From assembly GCF_007856155.1 (NCBI RefSeq), contig NZ_CP042266.1:620001-684000 (forward strand): 64,000 nt of DNA. The letters run 5' to 3'. The translations under genes and the position numbers were made by a program. Of the stretch, positions 1 through 9,538 are shown piece by piece; within the stretch, counting starts at the first letter, position 1; each line of letters begins with the position of its first letter. Below the pieces are notes generated by a model. The model saw only the letters and a program-made list of their open reading frames with translations. It ran no database searches and was not told where the DNA came from. This DNA is from Streptomyces qinzhouensis. Lineage in GTDB: Bacteria; Actinomycetota; Actinomycetes; Streptomycetales; Streptomycetaceae.

Positions 1-1
1 C

Positions 2-580
2 CGGGCGGACGGGCGGCTGAGCCGTGACGAGGCCGCCGGGCTGCTGCTGCAACTGGTCACCGCGGGCAGCGAGTCCACCACCAGTCTGCTCGGCAGCGCC
101 GTCCGGATGCTCGCCGCCGACCCCGCCCTCCAGGACCGGGTCCGTACCGAGCCCGCCCTGCTGGAGGCCGTGATCGAAGAGGCGTTACGGCTGGAGAGCC
201 CGTTCCGGGGGCATTTCCGCGTCACCACCCGGGACGCCGAACTCGGCGGCGTCCACCTACCCGAAGGGGCCAGGCTGATGCTCCTCTGGGGCGCGGCCAA
301 CCGCGACCCCGGAGCCTTCGAAGGGCCGGACCTCCTCGACCCCGGCCGGTCCGCCGTCCGCTCCCACACCGCCTTCGGCCGGGGCCTCCACTTCTGTCTG
401 GGCGCCCATCTCGCCCGGCTGGAGGCCATGGCCGCCCTGAGCGCCCTGCTGGACGCGACGGTCCGGATCGCCCTCCCGTCCGGCGACCGGCCGTCGTACG
501 TCCCCAGCATGTTCGTCCGCCGGCTGGACCGGCTTCCGCTGCTGCTCACCCCGGCACCGGACGGCGGCGCCACGGTCTGA
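2..580 (+). CDS. Cytochrome P450, C-terminal part (gene runs off the left edge)
   Basis: Only the C-terminal half of a haem-thiolate monooxygenase is present; the reading frame is open from base 2. The I-helix oxygen-activation motif (TAGSEST) lies near the start, the K-helix ExxR (EEALRLE) follows, and the haem-binding loop is FGRGLHFCLGAHLAR with the axial Cys. The layout matches bacterial class I P450s, which need a ferredoxin and reductase. Substrate cannot be told. The protein ends at a TGA, 120 bases before the polyphosphate kinase gene, so it probably belongs to a unit to the left of the window. Confidence 0.9.
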   Translation, partial: RADGRLSRDEAAGLLLQLVTAGSESTTSLLGSAVRMLAADPALQDRVRTEPALLEAVIEEALRLESPFRGHFRVTTRDAELGGVHLPEGARLMLLWGAANRDPGAFEGPDLLDPGRSAVRSHTAFGRGLHFCLGAHLARLEAMAALSALLDATVRIALPSGDRPSYVPSMFVRRLDRLPLLLTPAPDGGATV

Positions 581-700
581 GCCCCACCCCCGCACCCCGC
601 CACCGGCCTCACCCGAACGGCTCACCCGCATTGCCCCGCCCATGCCCCCGGCGGAACGTGGCGGGTACCTCTGTGCGGGGAGAAGGGCTGGTCGGCGGCC

Positions 701-1690
701 ATGGCGAAGAAGCACAAGCGGACGGACAGCGGGGCTCGGCGGATCGAAGAGCTCATCGGGCCGCTACGGGTGCCACCGGGCACCGAGGTGGATCTGGCGA
801 AGGACTTCGACCCCCGCTACAAGGCGCATCTGAAGAAGCGGGAGAGCGCCGAACTGCTGCGGACGGGGGTGGAGCTGCTGACCGAGTACCAGGCGAAGCT
901 GGCCGCCCAGGACACCTACGGCGTACTGATGTGCCTCCAGGCAATGGACGCCGGGGGCAAGGACGGCACCATCCGGCATGTCATGAGCGGGATGAACCCG
1001 CAGGGCGTACAGGTACACAGCTTCAAGGTGCCGTCCGCCGAGGAGCTGGACCACGACTATCTGTGGCGGTACGCGAAACGGCTGCCCGCCCGCGGGGACA
1101 TCGCGGTCTTCAACCGCTCCCAGTACGAGGAGGTCCTCGTCGTACGGGTCCATCCGGAGGTGCTGGGGCGGCAGCAGCTGCCGCCGTCGGCGCGCCGCCG
1201 GGGGATCTGGGAGCGCCGCTACCGCGAGATCAACCGCTGGGAGCGGTATCTCACGGACAACGGCTTCAAGGTCGTGAAGATCTTCCTCAATCTGTCGAAG
1301 GAGGAGCAGCGCGCCCGGTTCCTGAAACGGATCGACGTACCGGAGAAGAACTGGAAGTTCTCGGCGGCCGATGTGCGCGAGCGCCGGTACTGGGACGACT
1401 ACCAGCGCGCGTTCTCCGAGATGCTGTCGGCCACCAGTACGGCGTGGGCGCCCTGGTACGTCGTACCGGCGGACCGCAAGTGGTTCGCCCGGATCTGTGC
1501 TTCGGCGGTGCTGGTGCACACCCTGATGGAGATCGACCCCCGGTATCCGACAGTGGGCCGCAAGGCCCGCAAGGAGCTCGCGGTGGTCCGGCGGCAGCTG
1601 GAGGACGAGGCGCCGAAGGGGGCGCCGAGGGATCCGTACCGGGCCGGCCGGCGGTCCGGCGGGCACGGCGACCACGGATCGGAGGCGTGA
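701..1690 (+). CDS. ppk2: Polyphosphate kinase 2 family protein
   Basis: 329 residues, a normal length for a single-domain PPK2 that moves phosphate between polyphosphate and nucleotides. The P-loop is MDAGGKDGT (about residues 80-90), followed by the conserved GMNPQG stretch, the lid-type motif RLPARGDIAVFNRSQYEEVL, and a C-terminal basic helix. Such enzymes are cytosolic and either make NTP/NDP from polyP or store energy as polyP. The ATG at 701 follows GGAG-like sequence. The next gene, a P-type ATPase, starts only 2 bases after the stop, so the two are probably co-transcribed. Direction of the reaction and nucleotide preference are not visible. Confidence 0.9.
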   Translation: MAKKHKRTDSGARRIEELIGPLRVPPGTEVDLAKDFDPRYKAHLKKRESAELLRTGVELLTEYQAKLAAQDTYGVLMCLQAMDAGGKDGTIRHVMSGMNPQGVQVHSFKVPSAEELDHDYLWRYAKRLPARGDIAVFNRSQYEEVLVVRVHPEVLGRQQLPPSARRRGIWERRYREINRWERYLTDNGFKVVKIFLNLSKEEQRARFLKRIDVPEKNWKFSAADVRERRYWDDYQRAFSEMLSATSTAWAPWYVVPADRKWFARICASAVLVHTLMEIDPRYPTVGRKARKELAVVRRQLEDEAPKGAPRDPYRAGRRSGGHGDHGSEA

Positions 1691-1692
1691 CC

Positions 1693-4455
1693 ATGGCCGG
1701 ACAGCAGGAGCCGCCGGACCCCGGCACTCTCTGGTACGAGCGCGATGCCGCCGAGGTGACGGCCGCGTTCGGGGTCGACCCCGCGGTCGGGCTCCCGGCG
1801 GCGCGGGCCGCGGAGCTGCTCACGGAGCGCGGGCCGAACGCGCTGCCCGAGGAGAAACCACCGCCCGCCTGGCGCCGCTTCCTCGATCAATATCGCAGCT
1901 ATATGCAGATCATCCTGGTGGCGGCCGCAGTGGTGTCGCTGGTCATCGGCCAGTGGAGTACGGCCGTCCTGCTCGCCCTGCTGACCCTGCTGAACGCGGT
2001 CGTCGGGCTGCGGCAGGAGGGCAAGGCGGAGAGCGCGATGAACGCGCTGAAGTCGATGATGAAGGCCACGGCCCGGGTACGGCGGGACGGGGCCGAATCG
2101 GAGGTTCCGGCCGAACAACTGGTGCCCGGTGATGTGGTGCTGATCGCGGCCGGTGACCAGGTGCCCGCGGACGGGCGGATCGTGTCGGCGAGCGTGCTCC
2201 AGATCGACGAGTCCGCGCTCACCGGGGAGAGCGTGCCCGCCGTCAAGAACGCGGAGACGCTGCCGGCGGGCGGTCCCGGGCCCGCCGCGCTGTCGCCGGG
2301 CGAGCAGTCGAACATGGCCTTCATGAACACCCCGGTCACCCATGGCAGCGGTGTTCTGGTGGTCACGGGCACGGGCGCGGACACCGAACTGGGCAAGATC
2401 TCCGGAATGCTGTCGGCGACCCGCAAGGAGGAATCGCCGCTGACCCGGCAGCTCAACAGTCTGACGCTGTGGATCGCGGGGGCCGCCGGGCTGACGATGA
2501 TCGTGATGTTCGCCCTGGGCCGTACCCGGGGGCAGGCGTGGGACACCCTCTTCGTCAGCGCGGTCTCCCTCGCCATCGCGGCGATCCCCGAGGCCCTGCC
2601 CACGGTGACGCAGGTGATCCTCTCCGTCGGCAGTCTCAATCTGGCGAAGCGCAACGCGATCGTCAAGGAGCTGCCGTCGGTGGAGACACTGGGTTTCACC
2701 TCGGCGATCAACTCGGACAAGACCGGCACACTGACCATGAACCAGATGACCGCCGTCGAGGTGGTCAGCCCCACCGACCGCTATACGGTGTCGGGCACCG
2801 GATACGGGCTCGAAGGCCGGATCCACCGGGCGGCGGGTTCCACGGCGAGTGTGGAGGATGCTGTCCTGCCCTTCCTGATCGCCAATGACGCCCGGCTGGT
2901 GGACGGCGCGGTGGTCGGGGATCCCACAGAGGGCGCGCTGCTGGTCCTCGGGCACAAGGCGGGCCTCGATATCGACGCCACCCGCGACCGACTGCCCCGG
3001 CTCGCGACCCTGCCGTTCGACCCCGGCTACAAGCTGATGGCGACCTTCAACTCGGCGCGGGGCGACGGCGGGCGGCCGGTGGTGCGGGTCTTCGTCAAGG
3101 GCGCGGCGCCCGCCGTGCTGGAGCGGGCCGAGAGCGCGCTCTCGGCCGGCCGGACCGTGCCCTGGGACGAGCAACTGGCCGGGCGGGCGCGGGAGGCCGT
3201 GGCGCGGATGGGCGGGGAGGGCCGCCGGGTGATGGCCGCGGCCACCCGCGATCTGGACCCGGCGGAGTTCGACGCCGACGGCGATCTGCTGGGCTATGCG
3301 ACCCGGCTGCGGATGACCTCGCTGGTGGGCATGGTCGACCCGCCGCGCGCGGAGTCCCGGGCCGCCGTCGCCGCCGCCCAGGACGCCCATATCCGGGTGC
3401 GCATGGTCACCGGCGACGATGTCACCACGGGCGCGGCGATCGCCCGGCAGCTCGGTATCCCCGGGGAGGCCGTCCTCGGGGCCGACTTCGCGGCGCTGCC
3501 GGAGGCGGAACGGCTCGACCGGATCGACCGGATCGGGGTGGTGGGCCGGGTCGCGCCCGAGCACAAGGTGCTCCTCGCCGAGGTGCTGAAGCGGAAGGGC
3601 GAGGTGGTGGCGATGACCGGTGACGGGGTCAACGACGCCCCGGCCATCAAGGCAGCCGATATCGGTATCGCCATGGGCAGCGGCACGGACGTGGCGAAGA
3701 ACGCCGGGCGGATGATCCTGTCGGACGACAACTTCGCGACGATCGTCTACGCGGTGGAGGAGGGCCGCAAGCTCTACGACAATCTGACGAAGTACATCCG
3801 GTTCGTACTGCTGCTGCTGGTGGCGTTCGTGCTGACGTTCCTGGGCGCGGCGTTGCTCAATATCGCGGCGGGCGAGCCGTTCACCCCGGCGCAGGTGCTG
3901 TGGATCCACTTCGTCGTCAATGCCCCGTTCGGTTTCGCGCTGGGGTTCGACCGGGAGAGCCCGGGGCTGATGCGGCGCCGGCCGAGGCCGCGCGGCGAGT
4001 CCGTGCTGACCCGGCCGCTGCTGATCTCCGTCGGGCTGAGCGGGCTGGCGCTGACAGCCCTGCTGCTGGGCCTGATCAAACTGGGTGAGGCGCATTTCGG
4101 CTCGACGGCGACCGGCAGTTCCATGGCGTTCACGGCGTTCGCGCTCTGTCTGATCGTGGCGGCGTTCGAATGCCGCAGCGAGACCGCGTCGGTGCTGCGG
4201 ACCTCCACGTTCGACAGCAAGCAGATGAACTGGGCGGCGCTCGGGGAGTTCGTGCTGGCGGTGCTGGTGACCCAGCTCGACGGCTTCCGCCGGATCCTCG
4301 GCACCACCCGGATCGACCTGCGGGAGTTCGGCTGGGCCCTGCTGGCGGCGCTGGTGCTGCTGGCGGGCTGGGAGCTGGGCAAGCTCATCGCCCGCCGGGC
4401 CCGCCGGCCGGCGGGGGCTCCGGTCGCCGAGGAACCGGCGGCGAATATCGCCTGA
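1693..4455 (+). CDS. P-type cation-transporting ATPase (P2 type, Ca2+/Mg2+/Na+ pump-like)
   Basis: 920 residues. The N-terminal cation ATPase domain (about 10-75) is followed by the A-domain with the dephosphorylation loop LTGES, then M4 with PEALP, the phosphorylation motif DKTGTLT (Asp342), the hinge motif TGDGVNDAPA and about six C-terminal membrane helices (from about 680). This is the P2 architecture of SERCA-like and Na+/K+-like pumps; there is no N-terminal heavy-metal-binding CxxC, so a Cu/Zn exporter is unlikely. The ATG at 1693 with GGAGG just upstream was chosen; the open frame extends further upstream only as a shadow of ppk2. The ion is not determinable from sequence alone. Confidence 0.92.
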   Translation: MAGQQEPPDPGTLWYERDAAEVTAAFGVDPAVGLPAARAAELLTERGPNALPEEKPPPAWRRFLDQYRSYMQIILVAAAVVSLVIGQWSTAVLLALLTLLNAVVGLRQEGKAESAMNALKSMMKATARVRRDGAESEVPAEQLVPGDVVLIAAGDQVPADGRIVSASVLQIDESALTGESVPAVKNAETLPAGGPGPAALSPGEQSNMAFMNTPVTHGSGVLVVTGTGADTELGKISGMLSATRKEESPLTRQLNSLTLWIAGAAGLTMIVMFALGRTRGQAWDTLFVSAVSLAIAAIPEALPTVTQVILSVGSLNLAKRNAIVKELPSVETLGFTSAINSDKTGTLTMNQMTAVEVVSPTDRYTVSGTGYGLEGRIHRAAGSTASVEDAVLPFLIANDARLVDGAVVGDPTEGALLVLGHKAGLDIDATRDRLPRLATLPFDPGYKLMATFNSARGDGGRPVVRVFVKGAAPAVLERAESALSAGRTVPWDEQLAGRAREAVARMGGEGRRVMAAATRDLDPAEFDADGDLLGYATRLRMTSLVGMVDPPRAESRAAVAAAQDAHIRVRMVTGDDVTTGAAIARQLGIPGEAVLGADFAALPEAERLDRIDRIGVVGRVAPEHKVLLAEVLKRKGEVVAMTGDGVNDAPAIKAADIGIAMGSGTDVAKNAGRMILSDDNFATIVYAVEEGRKLYDNLTKYIRFVLLLLVAFVLTFLGAALLNIAAGEPFTPAQVLWIHFVVNAPFGFALGFDRESPGLMRRRPRPRGESVLTRPLLISVGLSGLALTALLLGLIKLGEAHFGSTATGSSMAFTAFALCLIVAAFECRSETASVLRTSTFDSKQMNWAALGEFVLAVLVTQLDGFRRILGTTRIDLREFGWALLAALVLLAGWELGKLIARRARRPAGAPVAEEPAANIA

Positions 4456-4717
4456 ACGGCCCAGACCGGCCCCGCGAGGTCCTTCACCGGGACCGCCGCC
4501 GCGGCCCGGTGTCCATGCCGCGGCCCGGTGTTCACGCCGCGGGCACGGCCCGGCGCGGCGCGGCCGGGAGGCCGCCACCGCGCCACTCTCCCGGCCCGCG
4601 CCGGTTGCGCCCTTGGGAGGACCGCGGGGCCCCGTCCACCACCCCGCCCCGCGATGCGCTGATATGACCGGCATGGGACATTCGGCATGACTCGTCCCTT
4701 CCCACGGAGGAATCCTC
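4456..4717. other. Intergenic region ahead of the hydrogenase operon
   Basis: 262 bases between the ATPase stop and hhyS. No gene is seen. It must hold the hydrogenase promoter, but I do not see a convincing -35/-10 pair. The hhyS ribosome site GGAGG lies 8-12 bases before the ATG, inside a short palindrome (GAGGA-A-TCCTC). Confidence 0.4.
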
Positions 4718-5824
4718 ATGAGCGGGACAGCTTCCCCGGACACCGGCGCCACGGCCACGGCCGCGGCGGCCGGGCCGACGGACCGGGCCCCCGATGACGT
4801 CGGCGTCGTGCACATCCTCTGGATCAACGCGGGCCTGAGCTGCGACGGCGACTCGGTCGCCCTGACCGCCGCCATGCAGCCCAGCATCGAGGAGATCGTC
4901 ACCGGTGCGCTGCCCGGGCTGCCGCCGGTCGCGGTCCACTGGCCCCTGATCGACTTCGAGTGCGGCCCGGTCCAGGGCGCGGACAATTTCGTCGAGTGGT
5001 TCTTCAAGGCGGACCGCGGCGAGATCGATCCGTTCGTCCTGGTGGTCGAGGGCTCGATCCCCAATGAGCAGATCAAGGAAGAGGGCTACTGGTGCGGTTT
5101 CGGCGACGATCCGGAGACCGGTCAGCCGATCACCACCAGTGAGTGGCTGGACCGGCTGGCGCCGAAGGCGACCGCCGTGGTCGCCATCGGCACCTGTGCC
5201 ACCTACGGCGGTATCCACGCCATGGAGGGCAATCCGACCGGCGCCATGGGTGTGCCCGACTATCTCGGCTGGGACTGGCGGTCGAAGGCGGGGCTGCCGA
5301 TCGTCTGCGTCCCGGGCTGTCCCATCCAGCCCGACAACTTCGCCGAGACCCTCACCTATCTGCTGTACCAGCTCGCCGGTTCGGCGCCGATGATCCCGCT
5401 GGACGACAAGCTCCGCCCCACCTGGCTGTTCGGCGCCACCGTCCACGAGGGCTGCGACCGGGGCGGCTACTACGAGCAGGGGCAGTTCGCCTCCGCGTAC
5501 GGCACCCCGGAATGCCTGGTCCGGCTGGGCTGCTGGGGTCCGGTGGTCAAGTGCAATGTCACCAAACGCGGCTGGATCAACGGTATCGGCGGCTGTCCCA
5601 ACGTCGGCGGTATCTGCATCGGCTGCACCATGCCCGGCTTCCCCGACAAGTTCATGCCGTTCATGGACGCCCCGCCGGGTTCGCATGTCTCCGCGGGGGC
5701 CAGCTCGGCCTACGGCGCGGCGATCCGCAGACTGCGCGCGATCACCTCGAAGACCCTCGACAAGGAACCCAAGTGGCGGCGGACCGGGCGCCGGCTGACC
5801 ACCGGATACCGCTCCCCCTGGTGA
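4718..5824 (+). CDS. hhyS: Group 1h [NiFe] hydrogenase small subunit
   Basis: 368 residues; carries the FeS relay that takes electrons from the NiFe site. The proximal-cluster region reads SCDGDS: Cys42 and Asp45 match the unusual 3-Cys/1-Asp ligand set known from oxygen-insensitive group 1h (formerly group 5) enzymes such as the Ralstonia actinobacterial-type hydrogenase. Further cysteine motifs follow (CATYGG, PGCPIQP, HEGCDRGGYYEQG, GCWGPVVKCNV, CPNVGGICIGC). There is no Tat signal, in line with the family, whose members are not exported. It begins a long operon with the large subunit 66 bases downstream. Such enzymes scavenge trace atmospheric H2 during starvation or sporulation. Confidence 0.95.
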   Translation: MSGTASPDTGATATAAAAGPTDRAPDDVGVVHILWINAGLSCDGDSVALTAAMQPSIEEIVTGALPGLPPVAVHWPLIDFECGPVQGADNFVEWFFKADRGEIDPFVLVVEGSIPNEQIKEEGYWCGFGDDPETGQPITTSEWLDRLAPKATAVVAIGTCATYGGIHAMEGNPTGAMGVPDYLGWDWRSKAGLPIVCVPGCPIQPDNFAETLTYLLYQLAGSAPMIPLDDKLRPTWLFGATVHEGCDRGGYYEQGQFASAYGTPECLVRLGCWGPVVKCNVTKRGWINGIGGCPNVGGICIGCTMPGFPDKFMPFMDAPPGSHVSAGASSAYGAAIRRLRAITSKTLDKEPKWRRTGRRLTTGYRSPW

Positions 5825-5890
5825 CCCCGCGGGCCGCCGCCGTACCGCCCCGTCCCCCGCACCCCCTACCCGGAAGGGCACGACAGACCG

Positions 5891-7675
5891 ATGGCACCGA
5901 AGACGAAGGCGGCCGGCGACGGCAGCGGCCTGGTGGAGATGAGCTGGGACCCGATCACCCGGATCGTGGGCAGCCTGGGCATCCATACGAAGATCGACTT
6001 CAAGCAGAAGCGGGTCGCCGAGTGCTACAGCACCTCGTCCGTCTTCCGTGGCTACAGCGTCTTCATGCGCGGCAAGGACCCGCGCGACGCCCACTTCATC
6101 ACCAGCCGGATCTGCGGTATCTGCGGTGACAACCACGCCACTTGCTCGGTGTACGCACAGAACATGGCGTACGGGGTGAAGCCGCCGCACCTCGGCGAGT
6201 GGATCATCAACCTCGGCGAGGCGGCCGAGTACATGTTCGACCACAACATCTTCCAGGAGAACCTGGTCGGGGTCGACTACTGCGAGAAGATGGTCCGCGA
6301 GACCAATCCGGGCGTACTGGAGCTGGCGGAGCGCACCGAGGCGCCGCACGCCGGCGACCACGGCTATCGCACGATCGCCGACATCATGCGCTCCCTCAAC
6401 CCCGTCGAGGGGGAGTTCTACCGGGAGGCGCTCCAGGTCAGCCGGTACACCCGGGAGATGTTCTGTCTGATGGAGGGGCGGCACGTCCACCCCTCCACGC
6501 TCTACGCCGGGGGCGTCGGCACGGTCGCCACCGTCCAGCTCTTCACCGACTATCTGACCCGGCTGATGCGGTACGTCGAGTTCATGAAGAAGGTCGTACC
6601 GCTCCACGACGACCTGTTCGACTTCTTCTACGAAGCCCTGCCCGGCTACGAGGAAGTCGGCCGCCGCCGGGTGCTGCTGGGCTGCTGGGGCGCCCTCAAC
6701 GACCCGGACCACTGCGACTTCACCTACGCCAACATGTCCGACTGGGGACGGCGGATGTACGTCACCCCGGGCGTGGTGGTCGACGGAAAGCTGGTCACCA
6801 ACGATCTCACCGAGATCAACCTCGGTATCCGGATCCTGCTCGGCTCGTCCTACTACGACGACTGGGAGGGCCGCGAGCAGTTCGTCACCCACGACCCGCT
6901 GGGCAATCCGGTGGATCCGCGCCACCCGTGGAACCAGCACACCATTCCCGCCCCGCAGAAACGCGACTTCGACTCCAAGTACAGCTGGGTGATGTCCCCG
7001 CGCTGGTTCGACGGCAAGGACCATCTCGCCCTGGACACCGGTGGCGGCCCCATCGCCCGGCTGTGGTCCACCGCGCTCTCCGGGCTGGTGGACATCGGCT
7101 ACATCAAGGCCACCGGGCACAGTGTGCGGATCACCCTGCCCCGCTCGATGACCAAGCCCGAGACGGTCTTCGAGTGGAAGATCCCGCAGTGGAGCAACGC
7201 CATCGAACGCAACCGGGCCCGCACCTACTTCCAGGCGTACGCGGCCGCCGCCGCACTGCACTTCACCGAGAAGGCGCTGGAAGAGGTGCGCGCGGGGCGG
7301 AGTCAGACCTGGGAGAAGTTCGAGGTGCCGGACGAGTCCATCGGCTGCGGTTTCACCGAGGCCGTCCGCGGGGTCCTCTCCCACCACATGGTGATCCGGG
7401 ACGGGAAGATCGCCAACTACCACCCGTATCCGCCGACGCCCTGGAACGCCAGCGTCCGGGACAGCTTCGGCACACCGGGACCGTACGAGGACGCCGTACA
7501 GAACACCCCGATCTTCGAGGAGAACACCCCGGAGAACTTCAAGGGCATCGACATCATGCGGGCCGTGCGCAGCTTCGACCCCTGTCTGCCCTGCGGGGTG
7601 CACATGTACGTCGGCAAGGGCCGTGAGATCCGGCAGATGCACGTCCCCACCGGACTGAGCGGGCTGGGCGGATGA
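5891..7675 (+). CDS. hhyL: Group 1h [NiFe] hydrogenase large (catalytic) subunit
   Basis: 594 residues. The four NiFe ligands are present: Cys75 and Cys78 in RICGICGDNH (with His82) and Cys565 and Cys568 in DPCLPCGVH near the C-terminus. After His571 there remain 23 residues, the C-terminal extension normally removed by a dedicated endopeptidase (candidate at 10995) once nickel is inserted. Together with hhyS this should oxidise H2. The stop overlaps the start of the next gene by 4 bases, showing tight coupling. Confidence 0.96.
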   Translation: MAPKTKAAGDGSGLVEMSWDPITRIVGSLGIHTKIDFKQKRVAECYSTSSVFRGYSVFMRGKDPRDAHFITSRICGICGDNHATCSVYAQNMAYGVKPPHLGEWIINLGEAAEYMFDHNIFQENLVGVDYCEKMVRETNPGVLELAERTEAPHAGDHGYRTIADIMRSLNPVEGEFYREALQVSRYTREMFCLMEGRHVHPSTLYAGGVGTVATVQLFTDYLTRLMRYVEFMKKVVPLHDDLFDFFYEALPGYEEVGRRRVLLGCWGALNDPDHCDFTYANMSDWGRRMYVTPGVVVDGKLVTNDLTEINLGIRILLGSSYYDDWEGREQFVTHDPLGNPVDPRHPWNQHTIPAPQKRDFDSKYSWVMSPRWFDGKDHLALDTGGGPIARLWSTALSGLVDIGYIKATGHSVRITLPRSMTKPETVFEWKIPQWSNAIERNRARTYFQAYAAAAALHFTEKALEEVRAGRSQTWEKFEVPDESIGCGFTEAVRGVLSHHMVIRDGKIANYHPYPPTPWNASVRDSFGTPGPYEDAVQNTPIFEENTPENFKGIDIMRAVRSFDPCLPCGVHMYVGKGREIRQMHVPTGLSGLGG

Positions 7676-8178
7676 CGGCGGAGAGCTGCGGGCTGCGGGT
7701 GCAGGAGGCCCTGGACCGGCTCACCGGCACCGGGGTCCGGGACGCGGGCGAGCAACTGGTCCGCGAACTGCTGGCGTTCCACGGCGAGGGGCTGGCCGCG
7801 CTCGTCGCGGCCGTACCGCCGCAGGCGCTGGCCGCCGCGCTCGACGATCCGGCCGCGGCCGGGCTGCTGGTGCTGCACGATCTGCATCCCGAGGACACCG
7901 CGGCCCGGATCCGGCGGGCGCTGCGCTCGGCGGCGGACGGTCCCGGGGCGGCAGCCGCCGGGACCGTGGAGTTCACCGGGTTCGACCCCGCGACCGGCGC
8001 CCTGACCCTGCGCCGCCCGCCCGCCGGCGGGTGCGGCTGCGGCACGGACGGTACGGCGCGGGTCGAGGGCGCCCTGGCCTGTCACGCCCCCGAGGTGACA
8101 TCCGTCGTGTGGGAGACGGCGCCCGCGGCCCCGCCGCTGCTCCAGATCGGCACCCGGCCACCGGCGGGCCGCCGGTGA
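7672..8178 (+). CDS. NifU-like hydrogenase-associated protein (HhyE-related, uncertain)
   Basis: 168 residues, start overlapping the hhyL stop (ATGA). The N-terminal half is a helical region ending in LLVLHDLHPEDTAARIRRAL, a pattern I associate with NifU-like proteins encoded beside Hhy and Huc hydrogenases. The second half resembles a NifU C-terminal domain (EFTGFD...LTLRRP...CHAPEVTSVVW), but the usual CxxC is replaced by GGCGCG plus one later Cys. No Rieske domain is present, unlike the mycobacterial HhyE I recall. It may help with FeS supply or electron transfer; this rests on position and weak similarity. Confidence 0.45.
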   Translation: MTAESCGLRVQEALDRLTGTGVRDAGEQLVRELLAFHGEGLAALVAAVPPQALAAALDDPAAAGLLVLHDLHPEDTAARIRRALRSAADGPGAAAAGTVEFTGFDPATGALTLRRPPAGGCGCGTDGTARVEGALACHAPEVTSVVWETAPAAPPLLQIGTRPPAGRR

Positions 8179-8882
8179 ACGTCAGCCGGCTCGACCGTAC
8201 GGGGAGCGGAGTGCTGCGGGCGCTGCGCCGGCCCGCTCCCCCACGGGCGGAGCGCTGCGCCTTCTGCGGGACGGGTCTCGCGCCCGGGCACCGGCACCTC
8301 GCCGACACCGCCGACCGGGCCCTGGTCTGCTCCTGCGCGCCCTGCGCGCTGCTGCTGGAGCGGCCGGGGGCGGGCGGCGGGCGCTATCAGGGCCTGCCCG
8401 GACGGGTGCTCTCCGACCCCGGGCACGAGCCGGACGCCGGGCTCTGGGCCGAGCTGCGCATCCCCGTCAGCACGGCGTTCGTGCTGCGCAACGCGGCCCT
8501 CGGGCGGCCGGTGCTCTGCTATCCGAGCCCCGCCGGGGCGACCGAGAGCGAGATCGACGACCGGGACTGGCGGCAACTGCTCGCGGGGAGCCGGCTGGCC
8601 GCCGCGCTCCGGCCGGACGTGGAGGCGCTGCTGCTGCGCCGGACCCGGGACCCGGCGGGCGGGGAGCGTACCGCGGGCTTTCTGGTCCCCGTCGACCGCG
8701 CCTATGAACTCGTCGGCCGGATGCGGCTGCTCTGGCGCGGCTTCGACGGCGGGGCCGAGGCACGGGCCGCGCTGGACGCCTTCTTCACCGCGCTGACCGC
8801 CGAAGCCGGACCACTGACCGGCCCCGGCGCCACCACCGTACGTCCGCCTGAGCCCGACGAGCCCGAGGAGCCCGGGGCATGA
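8175..8882 (+). CDS. DUF5947-type protein of hydrogenase clusters
   Basis: 235 residues from the GTG at 8175, which overlaps the previous stop (GTGA). The N-terminal third has a Cys cluster (CAFCG at about residues 25-29, then CSCAPC at about 49-54), a likely zinc or FeS site. The rest is alpha/beta with an acidic, proline-rich tail. I recall this family (DUF5947) as a constant neighbour of group 1h hydrogenases in Streptomyces; its role is unknown. Position between structural genes and the maturation protease suggests assembly or electron transfer. Confidence 0.6.
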   Translation: MNVSRLDRTGSGVLRALRRPAPPRAERCAFCGTGLAPGHRHLADTADRALVCSCAPCALLLERPGAGGGRYQGLPGRVLSDPGHEPDAGLWAELRIPVSTAFVLRNAALGRPVLCYPSPAGATESEIDDRDWRQLLAGSRLAAALRPDVEALLLRRTRDPAGGERTAGFLVPVDRAYELVGRMRLLWRGFDGGAEARAALDAFFTALTAEAGPLTGPGATTVRPPEPDEPEEPGA

Positions 8883-9538
8883 CCGAACTCTCCTTCGCCT
8901 GTACGGGGGTACGGGCCGACCGGCACGCAGCCGGGCCCACCCTGCTGTTCCGGCTGCGGATCACCGCCCCGGAGTCGACCCGGGTGCACGCCCTGGCGCT
9001 GCGCTGCCGGATCCGTATCGAACCCGCCCGGCGCGGCTACGCCGACGCCGAGGCCGGGCGGCTCACCGCCCTGTTCGGGGAGCGCTCCCGCTGGGGCACC
9101 AGTCTGCACCCGGTGCAGTTCGCCGAGGTGGCGGTGCTGGTGCCCGGTTTCACCGGGGAGACCGAGACCGAGGTCCCGGTGCCGTGCACCTATGACCTCG
9201 ACATCGCGGCCGCCCGCTACTTCCGGGCCCTGGCGGACGGCGACGTACCCCTGCTGCTGCTCTTCTCCGGCACGGCCTTCAGCGGTCCCGCCGGATTCCA
9301 GGTCACCCCGGTGCCCTGGGACCGTGAGGCGTCCGTGCGGCTGCCGGTGCGGGTGTGGCGCGAGATGATCGAGCAGCACTTCCCGGGCTGCGGCTGGCTG
9401 AAGCTGCCGGGCGAGCTGATGGACGGTCTGCTGGACTTCCGCGAGCGGCGCGGGCTGCCGTCCTGGGAGGCGACCGTACGCGCGCTGCTCGACGCGGCCG
9501 CGGCGGACGGCCGGGAGTTCGCGGAGGATCTGCGATGA
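8879..9538 (+). CDS. DUF6084-type protein of hydrogenase clusters
   Basis: 219 residues, ATGA overlap with the gene before. It is a beta-rich soluble protein with no signal peptide, membrane helix or metal motif. It starts MTELSFACTGVRAD and resembles proteins annotated DUF6084 beside hhySL in actinomycetes. Function unknown. Its tight packing in the operon (overlaps on both sides) argues that it is made together with the hydrogenase. Confidence 0.55.
   Translation: MTELSFACTGVRADRHAAGPTLLFRLRITAPESTRVHALALRCRIRIEPARRGYADAEAGRLTALFGERSRWGTSLHPVQFAEVAVLVPGFTGETETEVPVPCTYDLDIAAARYFRALADGDVPLLLLFSGTAFSGPAGFQVTPVPWDREASVRLPVRVWREMIEQHFPGCGWLKLPGELMDGLLDFRERRGLPSWEATVRALLDAAAADGREFAEDLR

Noticed and set aside
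1399..5076. Very long minus-strand frame (1225 codons) opposite the P-type ATPase
   Set aside because: It is the antisense shadow of well-supported plus-strand genes; the product is Arg/Gly/Pro-rich and matches no family. Such frames are usual in high-GC DNA.
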